Assembly (NCBI GenBank): GCA_964642545.1
Contig: CAZXQU010000001.1
Span: forward strand, 124,001 to 188,000
Source of the DNA: QYOJ01 sp964642545
GTDB taxonomy: Bacteria > Bacteroidota > Bacteroidia > Bacteroidales > FEN-979
Length of the DNA stretch: 64,000 nt
Direction of reading: 5' to 3'
Positions 25,824-34,791 of the stretch are shown here, piece after piece. Position numbers and translations under genes: made by a program. The notes beneath the pieces were generated by a model. The model was not told where the DNA came from, searched no databases, and saw only the letters and a program-made list of their open reading frames with translations. Positions within the stretch are counted from its first letter, which is position 1. Each line of letters opens with the position of its first letter.

Positions 25824-26269
25824 AGCTTCGGAGATGTTCGACCTGCCATGTTGTCCAGGGAGGAAGTAATTATCCGGGATGTTGTTCCCTCAATCTTAAC
25901 CTTCACGGTTTCCGTAGGTAGCAATTCCTCCACCAGTTCAGGCCATTCGAGGAAACAGTAGTTACCGCTATAGAGGTACTCTTCGTAACCAATGTCGTAT
26001 ACCTCTTCCAGTTTGTTGATCCGGTAAAAGTCGAAGTGATAAACAGGAATTCCATTGAAGGTATGGTATTCATTAATAATGGCGAACGTTGGACTCAAGG
26101 CTTTATCCTCAACACCGAGTTCCCTGCAAATTGCTTTTATGAATGTAGTTTTTCCTGCTCCCATTTCTCCATAGAAGGCAAAAATCCGATCTTCGGGATA
26201 CGCACTTATAAGCTTCCTCGCAATTTCGGGAAGGTCGCTTTCGGATTTAGCGGAATATTCGTGTGCCAT
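25820..26269 (-). CDS. tsaE: tRNA threonylcarbamoyladenosine biosynthesis ATPase TsaE
   Basis: 149 residues. P-loop ATPase that works with TsaB and TsaD to make t6A37 in ANN-decoding tRNAs. Walker A is GEMGAGKTT, followed by LSPTFAIINEY and the family signature HFDFYRI..LEEVYDIGYEEYL, then FLEWPELVEELLP. ATG 26269 is chosen over TTG 26278 because AAGGA lies just before it and homologs start near here. It lies 15 bp after porX on the same strand and is probably cotranscribed. Confidence 0.93.
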   Translation of the reverse strand: MAHEYSAKSESDLPEIARKLISAYPEDRIFAFYGEMGAGKTTFIKAICRELGVEDKALSPTFAIINEYHTFNGIPVYHFDFYRINKLEEVYDIGYEEYLYSGNYCFLEWPELVEELLPTETVKVKIEGTTSRIITSSLDNMAGRTSPKL

Positions 26270-26284
26270 TTCCTTCAATACTAT

Positions 26285-27838
26285 TTACCTATTCTTGAGA
26301 ATAATAAACGGTATCAATATCTCCTCCATCGAAATACCGCCGTGCTGGAATGTATCCTTGTAATAGTTCACGAAGTGGTTATAGTTGTTGGGGTAGGCGA
26401 AGAAGTCGGTGTTGCGGCAGAAGGCAAAGCTGGAACTTACGTTGGTGCGGGGAAGGAAAATATCGGCCGGATTCCTCACCTCGAACACTTCGTTGCGCTC
26501 ATATTTAAGGGCTTTTCCTGTTTTGTAACGAAGGTTTGTGTTGGTGTTGCGGTCGCCCAGGATCTTCACGGGATTGCTGACGCGAATAGAGCCGTGATCA
26601 GTGGTGATGACCAGATTCACATCTTTTTCGGCGAGGTAGCGGAAAATCTCAATCAGCGGACTGTGGTTAAACCACGAGAGGGTGAGAGAACGGTAAGCAC
26701 CGTCGTCACTGGCCAGCTCTCGGATGATCTCCATTTCCGTACGGGCGTGCGATAGCATGTCCACAAAGTTGTATACGATGAAGTTGAGCTTGTTGACCAT
26801 CAGATTTGGCATTAGCTCCACCAACTTCTTACCGTATGACATGTTGAGGACTTTATAATAGGAATACCTGATATCGCGGCCATAGCGTTTCAGCAGCTCG
26901 CCCAGCAGTTCCGACTCGTAATTGTTTTTAGTACCCTCCTCATCTTCACTCACCCAATATTTAGGATATTTCTTCTCAATCTCAGTAGGCAGGAGTCCAG
27001 CGAAAAGTGAATTCCGTGCATATTGAGTAGTAGTGGGTAGAATGCTGTAGTAGATCTCTTCCTCTTCCACCCTGAAACCCTCCTCAATAACAGGCTGTAG
27101 AATCTTCCACTGGTCGTAACGAAGATTATCGATCAGGATCACGAAAGTGGGACGGTTATCTTCCAGAAGTGGGAAGATCCAATCCTTGACAAGAGTATGT
27201 GACTGAACCGGCCTTTCTCCTTTTATGCCATTGATCCAATCGATGTAGTTCCGCTCAACAAATTTGCTGAAGACCTGATTCGCTTCCGTTTTCTGCATCT
27301 GGAGGACCTGGTTCATCCCTTCATCCTGCGACCTTTCCAACTTCAGTTCCCAGCCAATGATCTTTTTATAGATTTCGATCCACTCCTTGTAGTCGAGCCG
27401 ATTGCTGATCTCCATCCCGATGTTGCGAAATTCCTGCTGGTACTGGAAGCTGGTCTTTTCGCTTACGATCTTTTTATTCTCCAGGGTTTTCTTCAGGGAG
27501 AGTAGTATCTGGTTTGGGTTGACGGGTTTAATGAGGTAATCGGCAATGTTGCTTCCAATTGCCTCTTCCATGATTGACTCCTCTTCGCTCTTTGTGATCA
27601 TCACAACCGGCAGGTTCGTGGTTCGGTTCTTTATCTTCTCCAATGTTTCAATTCCCGACATCCCTGGCATCTGTTCGTCAAGAAAAATAATATCGAAATT
27701 ATGTTGATCCAGCAATTCCAGTGCATCGTGCCCGTTATTGGCAGTATGAACGGTATATCCTTTCTGATCCAGGAATAGCAGGTGAGGCTTTAAAAGATCT
27801 ATTTCATCATCCACCCACAATATTGTTATCTTCTCCAT
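26285..27838 (-). CDS. porX: T9SS regulator PorX (response regulator with PglZ domain)
   Basis: 517 residues. The receiver domain (about 1-120) has acidic residues WVDDEID, phospho-acceptor Asp in IIFLDEQMPGMSG, Thr/Ser in VMITKSEEES and Lys in YLIKPVNP. A helical linker precedes the PglZ domain, an alkaline-phosphatase-superfamily fold (FVILIDNLRYDQWKILQP, NFVDMLSHARTEMEI, NLVITTDHGSIRV). PorX acts with the kinase PorY and an ECF sigma factor to control type IX secretion genes; neither partner is in the window. This fits the four T9SS cargo genes seen here. An AAGGAG site lies 5 bp from the ATG. Confidence 0.93.
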   Translation of the reverse strand: MEKITILWVDDEIDLLKPHLLFLDQKGYTVHTANNGHDALELLDQHNFDIIFLDEQMPGMSGIETLEKIKNRTTNLPVVMITKSEEESIMEEAIGSNIADYLIKPVNPNQILLSLKKTLENKKIVSEKTSFQYQQEFRNIGMEISNRLDYKEWIEIYKKIIGWELKLERSQDEGMNQVLQMQKTEANQVFSKFVERNYIDWINGIKGERPVQSHTLVKDWIFPLLEDNRPTFVILIDNLRYDQWKILQPVIEEGFRVEEEEIYYSILPTTTQYARNSLFAGLLPTEIEKKYPKYWVSEDEEGTKNNYESELLGELLKRYGRDIRYSYYKVLNMSYGKKLVELMPNLMVNKLNFIVYNFVDMLSHARTEMEIIRELASDDGAYRSLTLSWFNHSPLIEIFRYLAEKDVNLVITTDHGSIRVSNPVKILGDRNTNTNLRYKTGKALKYERNEVFEVRNPADIFLPRTNVSSSFAFCRNTDFFAYPNNYNHFVNYYKDTFQHGGISMEEILIPFIILKNR

Positions 27839-27934
27839 TGTTCTCCTTACTTTTGTAAGAGTAAATGCCTTATCCGGCTTTTTATTGCCCGGAAACCGTA
27901 ATTTTACGTATTATTAACAAAGATACCCGAAATC

Positions 27935-29167
27935 ATCAACAAAAAGAAAAACATAAACGACCCGATCTACGGTTTCATCACTATCCCCAACGAGTTTTTG
28001 TTTGATGTGATGGAGCATCCCTGGTTCCAGCGTATGCGGCGGATCCGACAGCTGGGGTTAACAGATTATGTCTACCCTTCTGCAACGCACACCCGTTTTC
28101 AACATGCTCTCGGATGCCTTTTCCTGATGAAGCAGGCTATCAAACTACTTCGCGAAAAGAGAGTAGAAATTACCCCAAAAGAGGAGCAGGGGGCTTGGCT
28201 GGCGATCCTGTTGCACGACATCGGGCACGGGCCCTATTCCCATACCCTGGAACGGTCGATTGTCACGGGTATTTCACACGAGGAGATATCCCTCCTCTTC
28301 ATGGAAAAAATGAACCAACAGTTTTCGGGGGAACTGGATGTGGCAATCCGTATTTTTTCAGACACCTATCCGAAACATTTTTTGCACCAGCTTGTATCGA
28401 GTCAGCTTGATATGGACCGGCTCGACTACCTGTCGCGCGATAGCTTCTTTACAGGAGTGGCCGAAGGAGTGATCAATACCGACCGGATCATCAACATGCT
28501 TACAGTTGTTGACGATGAATTGGTGGTGGAGGAGAAAGGGATCTATTCGATTGAAAAATTCATCCTGGCCCGCCGTCTGATGTATTGGCAAGTATATCTT
28601 CATAAAACGGTGCTGGCTGCCGATTTCATGCTTTCCAACATCCTTCGCCGCTCAAAATATCTGGGGGGGCAGGGAAGCGACCTTTTCGCTACGCCTGCCC
28701 TGAAACGATTTCTTCAAGATCCTGTGAAGGGGAAAGAGATGCTTTGTAGGGGCGATTGCCTGGAGACCTTCTCACAGCTTGATGATTTTGATATTTTCTC
28801 GGCAATGAAGGTGTGGAGTGCTCACCCTGATCCCGTTTTATCCCTGCTCTGCAAGCGCCTTGTGGACCGGCATCTTTTCCGTGCCGAATTACGTAACCAA
28901 CCGTTTGATGCCCCCTATGTCGCCAGTATCAAAGAGAATGCTGTTAATAAATTTGGAATCAAACCTGAGGATACTGGTTATCTCGTAACGGAAGAGGCAG
29001 TATCCAACGAATCATATGATCCTGATCACGACAGAATCAAGATCAGGACACGTGACGGAGAGTTACTCGATATCTCAGAATCTTCAGACCAACTGAACAT
29101 CTCAATCCTCTCAACACGCACTAAAAAGTATCTGCTCTCTTATCCAAAGGAATTAACTGTTAAGTAG
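27935..29167 (+). CDS. HD-domain phosphohydrolase, apparent non-ATG start
   Basis: About 410 residues. Metal-binding HD motifs: THTRFQHALG, LLHDIGHGPYSHTLE and LDMDRLDYLSRDS, as in the dNTPase-like HD family (SAMHD1-like). The conserved N-terminus INDPIYGFITIPNEF is encoded from 27953, yet between the in-frame stop (27899) and TTG 27998 there is no ATG, GTG or TTG. TTG 27998 would remove this conserved segment. The best fit to homologs (MNKxKIINDP) places the start at ATC 27935, so initiation at ATC or a sequence error is implied. It is divergent from porX. Confidence 0.82.
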   Translation: MNKKKNINDPIYGFITIPNEFLFDVMEHPWFQRMRRIRQLGLTDYVYPSATHTRFQHALGCLFLMKQAIKLLREKRVEITPKEEQGAWLAILLHDIGHGPYSHTLERSIVTGISHEEISLLFMEKMNQQFSGELDVAIRIFSDTYPKHFLHQLVSSQLDMDRLDYLSRDSFFTGVAEGVINTDRIINMLTVVDDELVVEEKGIYSIEKFILARRLMYWQVYLHKTVLAADFMLSNILRRSKYLGGQGSDLFATPALKRFLQDPVKGKEMLCRGDCLETFSQLDDFDIFSAMKVWSAHPDPVLSLLCKRLVDRHLFRAELRNQPFDAPYVASIKENAVNKFGIKPEDTGYLVTEEAVSNESYDPDHDRIKIRTRDGELLDISESSDQLNISILSTRTKKYLLSYPKELTVK

Positions 29168-29259
29168 CCATTGCGTTGGAAAAAAATCCTTCCTGTATCG
29201 AAATATTTTGGTATCTTGCGCCACTCTTTTACAAAGTAAAAACCTCTAAATCAAGTTAA

Positions 29260-30306
29260 ATGGAATTCTCTGCCCGACAAATTGCCGAGCTGCTTGGAGG
29301 CACCATAGAAGGGAATCAAGATGTAACGGTTTCAAGCCTTGCAAAGATCGAAGAGGGGACTCCCGGCACACTCACATTCCTGGCCAATCCTGCATATACT
29401 CAGTACATATACAAAACCGGAGCATCCCTGGCTATCGTCAGGAACAACTTTACTCCCGATAAACCACTACCGGAAGGTCTTACGCTGATCCGTGTTGAGG
29501 ATCCCTATAATGCATTTGCCAGTATCCTTGAGGTCCATGCAAGTATGACCGCGAAGAAATCGGGAGTCTCCACCCAATCGTTCATTTCTCCATCAGCAAA
29601 GCTTGGCAACGACCTCTACATCGGGGAGTTTGCATACATTGGCGATGGGGTTGTGATTGGCGATGGGGTACAAATCTATCCGCAGGTATACCTGGGCGAT
29701 AACATAAAGATTGGTGCCGGAACAAAACTTTATCCGGGAGTTAGAATTTACCACGATTGCATCATCGGGAAAGATTGCACTATTCACGGAGGTGCTGTGA
29801 TCGGAAGCGATGGCTTTGGTTTTGCGCCACAGGATGACAAGAATTACCGGAAGGTTCCACAGGTGGGAAATGTAATTCTGGAAGACAATGTTGAGATCGG
29901 AGCCAATACAACGATCGACAGGGCAACCATCGGCTCAACCATCCTTCGTCGCGGGGTAAAACTTGACAACCTCATACAGGTTGCCCACAATGTTGAGATT
30001 GGCGAAAATACGGTGATCGCTGCCCAATCGGGATTATCCGGGTCGCTGAAGATGGGAAAGAACGTGATGGTTGGAGGCCAGGTAGGTTTTGTCGGGCATA
30101 TCGTGATAGCCGACAACGTTAAGGTTGGAGCAAGGTCGGGTGTTGAAAACAGCCTGACTCAAGAGGGAGGTATCTTTTTCGGCGCTCCTGCCATAGATGT
30201 CATGCGGGCCCGAAAGAACTATGTGCATTGGAGAAACCTCGACGATATCGTCAGAAAACTGAATTCATTAGAGAAACAGGTGAAAAAATTAATGCCCGAT
30301 GAGTGA
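29260..30306 (+). CDS. lpxD: UDP-3-O-acylglucosamine N-acyltransferase
   Basis: 348 residues. Adds the second 3-hydroxyacyl chain in lipid A synthesis, in the cytoplasm. An N-terminal uridine-binding domain (SLAKIEEGTPGTLTFLANPAY) is followed by a left-handed beta-helix of hexapeptides (VVIGDGVQIYPQVYLGDNIKIG), with the catalytic His in IQVAHNVEIGENT and the usual IGSDGFGFAP. It is the first gene of lpxD-lpxC/fabZ-lpxA and overlaps the next by 8 bp. Confidence 0.95.
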   Translation: MEFSARQIAELLGGTIEGNQDVTVSSLAKIEEGTPGTLTFLANPAYTQYIYKTGASLAIVRNNFTPDKPLPEGLTLIRVEDPYNAFASILEVHASMTAKKSGVSTQSFISPSAKLGNDLYIGEFAYIGDGVVIGDGVQIYPQVYLGDNIKIGAGTKLYPGVRIYHDCIIGKDCTIHGGAVIGSDGFGFAPQDDKNYRKVPQVGNVILEDNVEIGANTTIDRATIGSTILRRGVKLDNLIQVAHNVEIGENTVIAAQSGLSGSLKMGKNVMVGGQVGFVGHIVIADNVKVGARSGVENSLTQEGGIFFGAPAIDVMRARKNYVHWRNLDDIVRKLNSLEKQVKKLMPDE

Positions 30307-31690
30307 AAAACAGAAGACGATCAAGCATTCCATCAGCATTGATGGTATTGGTCTGCATACGGGAAAAAAAGTCACGCTGACGTTCAAACCAGCCCCTGAG
30401 AACTACGGATATAAGTTTGCCCGAACCGACTTGAACTCCGGAGTTCTCGTGGATGCAGATGTTGACAATGTTGTTGACACCTCCCGGGGTACGAGTCTGG
30501 AGCATGAAGGAGTTCGTATCGACACGGTGGAACATGTGCTGGCAGCGCTGGCAGGTCTTGAGATCGATAATGTGTTGGTAGAGTTAACCGCCTCGGAGAC
30601 GCCCATCCTCGATGGGAGCGCTAAAATTTATGTGGATAAGTTGCTGAAGGCTGGCATCGTGGAGCAAAAGGCTCTTAAAAGGTATATTGAATTAAAGTCA
30701 AACCTCATCTATTCTGATCCTGAGAAGAAGGTTGAAATTGTTGCCATTCCATCAAAAGAGTTCAAGGTTTCTGTAATGATTGATTACGAATCGAAGATTC
30801 TTACTACCCAAAATGCCACCCTCAGCGACATTAAATATTTCCCGAAAGAGATTGCCCCTTGCCGCACCTTTGTCTTTCTTCATGAGTTGGAGTACCTGCT
30901 CAATAACAACCTCATCAAAGGGGGTGACCTGAACAACGCTATCGTTTTCGTGGACAGGCTTATCGGGCAGGATGAACTGGATAATCTGGCTAAAATCTTC
31001 AACAAACCCCGGGTGGAGGTACTCCGAGAGGGGATCCTGAACAACCTGGAGTTGCTTCATCCTAACGAGCCCGCACGGCACAAATTATTGGATATCATAG
31101 GCGACCTGGCTTTGGTGGGAATGCCTATCAAGGCACACATCATCGCAACACGGCCCGGGCATTTTTCGAATATTCAGTTTGCCAAGCTTGTAAAGGATCA
31201 GATCCGTAAATCTAAGAAAAGTGAGGCGATCCGAACGTTTGACCTGAATAAGCCTCCCCTCTATGATGTTAAACAGATCCAGGAACTACTCCCACATCGC
31301 CCTCCGTTTCTCTTCATTGACCGCATCCTGGAGATGGGCCCTGACTATGTTGTAGGAATGAAGAATGTGACCATGAACGAAACCTTTTTTGTCGGTCACT
31401 TCCCCGGCGATCCAGTGATGCCTGGTGTGATCCAGATTGAAGCAATGGCTCAAACCGGTGGCATCCTGGCATTGAAAACCGTGGATGATCCCCAAAACTA
31501 TACCACACTCTTTCTTAAAATTGACCATGTAAAATTCAGGCACAAAGTTGTCCCTGGTGATACGATCATCTTTTACAACCAGCTCAATGCACCTATCCGA
31601 AGGGGTTTGATCTCCATGAAAGGCATTGCTTATGTAGGCCAGAAGGTGGTGATGGAAGCAGAGATGATGGCACAGATCCAACGTAAATAA
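30299..31690 (+). CDS. lpxC-fabZ: Bifunctional UDP-3-O-acyl-GlcNAc deacetylase / 3-hydroxyacyl-ACP dehydratase
   Basis: 463 residues. Residues ~1-305 are LpxC, the Zn deacetylase committed step of lipid A synthesis, with ligand motifs VEHVLAALAG, HKLLDIIGDLAL and the GHFSN histidine. Residues ~318-463 are FabZ, the hot-dog dehydratase of fatty acid synthesis, with LPHRPPFLFIDRI, catalytic His in FVGHFPGDPVMPG and Glu in IQIEAMAQ. The fusion is characteristic of Bacteroidota and couples the 3-hydroxyacyl-ACP branch point. It is translationally coupled to lpxD (ATGAGTGA overlap) and 6 bp from lpxA. Confidence 0.97.
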   Translation: MSEKQKTIKHSISIDGIGLHTGKKVTLTFKPAPENYGYKFARTDLNSGVLVDADVDNVVDTSRGTSLEHEGVRIDTVEHVLAALAGLEIDNVLVELTASETPILDGSAKIYVDKLLKAGIVEQKALKRYIELKSNLIYSDPEKKVEIVAIPSKEFKVSVMIDYESKILTTQNATLSDIKYFPKEIAPCRTFVFLHELEYLLNNNLIKGGDLNNAIVFVDRLIGQDELDNLAKIFNKPRVEVLREGILNNLELLHPNEPARHKLLDIIGDLALVGMPIKAHIIATRPGHFSNIQFAKLVKDQIRKSKKSEAIRTFDLNKPPLYDVKQIQELLPHRPPFLFIDRILEMGPDYVVGMKNVTMNETFFVGHFPGDPVMPGVIQIEAMAQTGGILALKTVDDPQNYTTLFLKIDHVKFRHKVVPGDTIIFYNQLNAPIRRGLISMKGIAYVGQKVVMEAEMMAQIQRK

Positions 31691-31696
31691 CAACCA

Positions 31697-32491
31697 ATGA
31701 ATCAACCTCTAGCATACGTACACCCGCAAGCCAGACTGGCCCCGAATGTAGTGATCGAACCCTTTGTGACGATTGATAAAAACGTTGAAATCGCAGAAGG
31801 CACCTGGATCGGCTCAAACGTTACCATCATGGAGGGAGCCCGGATCGGTAAAAATTGCAGAATCTTTCCTGGAGCTGTGATCTCCGCTATCCCACAGGAT
31901 CTGAAATATGCCGGTGAGGAGACCACCGTTAAAATCGGCGATAACGTCACGATCCGTGAATATGTAACTGTTAACCGCGGTACCAAAGCCAACAACGAAA
32001 CCGTAATCGGCAACAATACCTTACTGATGGCATACGTACATATTGCTCACGACTGTATTATAGGAAACAACGTTATTTTAGGGAATGCGACGAACCTGGC
32101 TGGCCATATTCAGATCGATGACTGGGCGATTATCGGCGGGATGGTTGCTGTACATCAATTCTCGCATATCGGCGTTCATACCATGATCTCGGGCGGGAGC
32201 CTCGTTCGTAAAGATGTTCCGCCATTCACCAAGGCAGCCAGGGAACCAATCTCTTACGTTGGTGTCAACTCTATCGGGCTTCGCCGTCGCGGTTTCACTG
32301 CCGAACAGATCAACCAGATCCAGGATATCTACCGAACGATTTACCTGAGAGGATATAACGTTTCGCGGGCTGTGGAGATGATCGAAGCAGATGTGCCGGC
32401 GACACCGGAACGGGATGAGATCCTCAGTTTCATTGCCAATTCAAGCCGAGGCATCATGAAGGGATTTGGAAAAAATAACCGAGAGAAATAA
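31697..32491 (+). CDS. lpxA: UDP-N-acetylglucosamine O-acyltransferase
   Basis: 264 residues, normal for the family. First step of lipid A synthesis. A left-handed beta-helix (IGSNVTIMEGARIGKNCRIF) carries the catalytic-His region LMAYVHIAHDCIIG and the signature GGMVAVHQFSHIGVHTMISGG, then a C-terminal helical domain. It is third in the lpx operon, with the ABC ATPase gene 12 bp downstream. Confidence 0.96.
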   Translation: MNQPLAYVHPQARLAPNVVIEPFVTIDKNVEIAEGTWIGSNVTIMEGARIGKNCRIFPGAVISAIPQDLKYAGEETTVKIGDNVTIREYVTVNRGTKANNETVIGNNTLLMAYVHIAHDCIIGNNVILGNATNLAGHIQIDDWAIIGGMVAVHQFSHIGVHTMISGGSLVRKDVPPFTKAAREPISYVGVNSIGLRRRGFTAEQINQIQDIYRTIYLRGYNVSRAVEMIEADVPATPERDEILSFIANSSRGIMKGFGKNNREK

Positions 32492-32503
32492 GCTATTTCC
32501 TGT

Positions 32504-33124
32504 ATGACGATCACCCTCAACGGGATAGGTAAAAAGTTCAATACTGAGTGGATCTTCAGGAACCTCACCAGCCAGTTTGAAGCAGGAGAGCGAACTGTTA
32601 TTACAGGCCGTAACGGATCGGGAAAGTCAACCCTGTTACAGGTTATCGCCGGGAACATTCACCCCACTCAGGGAAGTATTGAATACAAACTAAACGGAAA
32701 GGTAATCCCCGACACAGAGATATTTCGACACCTTGCTCTTGTTGCCCCCTACCAAGAGCTGATCGAAGAGTTCACCCTGAAAGAGATGCTGGAGTTCCAC
32801 TTTTCATTCAAACCGCTGGTCGAAGGCTTTACAATCCCGAAAATCATCGATCTCCTCTCCTTCTCTCAGGTAAAGACCAAACCTATCCTAAAATACTCTT
32901 CCGGCATGAAGCAACGGGTAAAACTTGTTTGCGCCCTGCTGAGTGATACTCCCTTGCTCTTCCTGGATGAGCCAACAACCAACCTCGACAAAGCCGGGAT
33001 TGACTTCTACCTTCAGCTGGTCGACGACCACGCTAAAAGCCGTACCATCCTCGTTTGCTCAAATATGCAGTTGGTTGAGAGTAGATTTTGTGAAAGGGAG
33101 ATCCGGATTGAAGACTACAAGTAG
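32504..33124 (+). CDS. ABC transporter ATP-binding protein
   Basis: 206 residues, a single ATPase domain: Walker A GRNGSGKSTL, signature YSSGMKQRVKL (C-loop SSGMKQR), Walker B LLFLDEPTTNLD. There is no permease gene beside it. Size and sequence resemble CcmA-like or ABC-2-type export ATPases. It comes directly after lpxA in the same direction, so it may join envelope-lipid traffic, but no substrate can be named. A heptamer array follows at once. Confidence 0.82.
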   Translation: MTITLNGIGKKFNTEWIFRNLTSQFEAGERTVITGRNGSGKSTLLQVIAGNIHPTQGSIEYKLNGKVIPDTEIFRHLALVAPYQELIEEFTLKEMLEFHFSFKPLVEGFTIPKIIDLLSFSQVKTKPILKYSSGMKQRVKLVCALLSDTPLLFLDEPTTNLDKAGIDFYLQLVDDHAKSRTILVCSNMQLVESRFCEREIRIEDYK

Positions 33125-33130
33125 CGAAAT

Positions 33131-33206
33131 CAGTGGGCAGTGGGCAGTGAACAGTGGGCAGTGGAGAAGAATATCTCGAATTACGTCTCACGTCTTACGT
33201 CTCACT
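33131..33206. repeat. GGGCAGT array and TCACGTC array
   Basis: GGGCAGT units (33131-33166) and TTACGTC/TCACGTC units (33180-33206) fill the convergent gap between the ABC ATPase and the second lpxD. The TCACTCC end supplies the stop of the latter. Confidence 0.85.
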
Positions 33207-34119
33207 CCTCCCCAATAAGTCTCCTCAGTTTCGCCATCTCTTTCCACTTTTTACGGGCTTCACCAACAGGGACACCCCAGTATGTTTTTCCACCTTCGAT
33301 GGATTTGTCGATGCCCGACATGGCGTAAACGATTGCACCTTTGCCAATTACTAGGTCTTTGTTGACTGAGACACGTGCCCAGAGGATGACATCGTCTTCA
33401 ATTCGGGTGACACCGGCAATGGCACAATGGGAACCTATCAAACAGTTACGGCCAACAAACGTGTCGTGGCCGATCTGCACATGATTGTCAATTTTGGTGC
33501 CGGCAGAGATGATTGTATCCCCTGAAACACCCTTGTCGATAGAGGTAAGGGCTCCTATTTCAACCCTCTCTTCCAGCACAGTCCTGCCACACGATTCCAA
33601 CTTTTTCCAACCATCGGGACGACGTTGAAAATAGTAGGCATCGGCACCGATCACAGCACCTGAGTGGATGATCACCTGATCGCCAATTACCGAATAGTCG
33701 TAGATGCTTGCATTGGCATGGATCAGGCAATTTTTGCCAATGACGACATGGTTTCCAATAAATGCACCAGGCTGGATCACAGTTCCTTCACCAATAGTAG
33801 CCGAGGGACTTACCATGACTGCTGCAAATTCGAACGGGCGAAACCGGACTGCTAGCGAAACATAGTCGTCGAATGGCCGTTCGGAGATGATTAATGCTTT
33901 CCCAGCAGGGCAATCAACCTCCTTGTTGATGAGGATCGTTGTTGCTTTTGAGTTGAGTGCTTTGGAGTAGTATTTGGGATGATCGACGAAGGTTAGATCG
34001 CCCTCTTCAACCATATGGATCTCATTGATCCCTGTAACCTGATGAGCAGAATCCCCGATAAACCGGGCACCGAGGGAACTGGCGAGCTCTTTAACTGTGA
34101 GGGGTTGGGGGAATTTCAT
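33202..34119 (-). CDS. LpxD-like acyltransferase paralogue
   Basis: 305 residues. Same architecture as LpxD: an N-terminal domain (GINEIHMVEEGDLTFVDHPKYYSKAL), then a beta-helix (VVIGKNCLIHANASIYDYSVIG) with the His region IDNHVQIGHDTFVGRNC. It is shorter than LpxD by ~40 residues and lacks the C-terminal helices. A second lpxD-type gene beside efp is common in Bacteroidota. Its substrate may be another nucleotide sugar, or it may be a variant LpxD. It lies 2 bp after efp, so cotranscribed. Confidence 0.82.
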   Translation of the reverse strand: MKFPQPLTVKELASSLGARFIGDSAHQVTGINEIHMVEEGDLTFVDHPKYYSKALNSKATTILINKEVDCPAGKALIISERPFDDYVSLAVRFRPFEFAAVMVSPSATIGEGTVIQPGAFIGNHVVIGKNCLIHANASIYDYSVIGDQVIIHSGAVIGADAYYFQRRPDGWKKLESCGRTVLEERVEIGALTSIDKGVSGDTIISAGTKIDNHVQIGHDTFVGRNCLIGSHCAIAGVTRIEDDVILWARVSVNKDLVIGKGAIVYAMSGIDKSIEGGKTYWGVPVGEARKKWKEMAKLRRLIGEE

Positions 34120-34121
34120 AA

Positions 34122-34688
34122 TTAACTTTTAACTCTCTCCCCGTACTCTCCCGTCCTTGTATCGATCCGTATGACCTCACCGGTTTCGATAAAGAGAGGT
34201 ACTTTAACGATTGCGCCCGTCTCCATGGTAGCTTCTTTCAGGGCATTGGTAGCAGTATTACCCCGAAAACCAGGTTCGGTATAGGTAATGGCAAGTTCAA
34301 CGTAGGCAGGGAGATCACAACTGAGAGGTGTCTCCGTATCGGCATGAAAAACAATCTCCACCTCCTGTCCCTCTTTCAGGAATTGAGGAGCACTGATAAT
34401 CCCTTCTGGAATAGGGGTCTGCTCGAAGGTCTCTGTATGCATGAAATGATACCCTGTATCATCTTTATAAAGGTACTGATGAGGTCGGCGTTCAACCCGG
34501 GCGATATCAATTTTTTCGCCGGAGTTGAAGGTGTTTGGAATCACCCGGCCGGTGCGCAGGCTCTTCAGTTTTGTACGAACGAAAGCTCCGCCTTTACCAG
34601 GTTTCACATGCTGAAATTCAATGATTGAAAAGAGATCGTTGTTAAAATCTATTACCAATCCATTTCGGATATCTGAGGTTGTTGCCAT
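34122..34688 (-). CDS. efp: Translation elongation factor P
   Basis: 188 residues with the three OB-type domains of EF-P. It rescues ribosomes stalled at polyproline. The domain I loop is KPGKGGAFVRTKLKS, so the modifiable lysine position is Lys32. The C-terminal signature VPLFIETGEVIRIDTRTGEYGERV is intact. No epmA or epmB modification genes are nearby. It has its own TAACTTTG promoter element. Confidence 0.96.
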   Translation of the reverse strand: MATTSDIRNGLVIDFNNDLFSIIEFQHVKPGKGGAFVRTKLKSLRTGRVIPNTFNSGEKIDIARVERRPHQYLYKDDTGYHFMHTETFEQTPIPEGIISAPQFLKEGQEVEIVFHADTETPLSCDLPAYVELAITYTEPGFRGNTATNALKEATMETGAIVKVPLFIETGEVIRIDTRTGEYGERVKS

Positions 34689-34725
34689 AACTTAAATTAA
34701 TCGTAACTGGTTCTTAAAAGGGGTG

Positions 34726-34733
34726 CAAAGTTA
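34726..34733 (-). promoter_or_regulatory. -7 element TAACTTTG upstream of efp
   Basis: TAnnTTTG match on the minus strand, 37 bp before the efp ATG. Confidence 0.6.
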
Positions 34734-34756
34734 AAGGAAAATATCGAGGGAAAAAA

Positions 34757-34791
34757 GTACTGCCTACTGCCCACTGCCAACTGAAGACTGC
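34757..34791. repeat. CTGCCCA heptamer array
   Basis: Units CTGCCTA, CTGCCCA, CTGCCAA, CTGAAGA. It encodes the last residues (SSVGSGQ) and stop of the O-antigen ligase-like gene. Confidence 0.8.

Noticed and set aside
33140..33354. Plus-strand frames across the GGGCAGT and TCACGTC arrays
   Set aside because: Repeat-derived and overlapping the 3' end of the second lpxD; no start context or homology.
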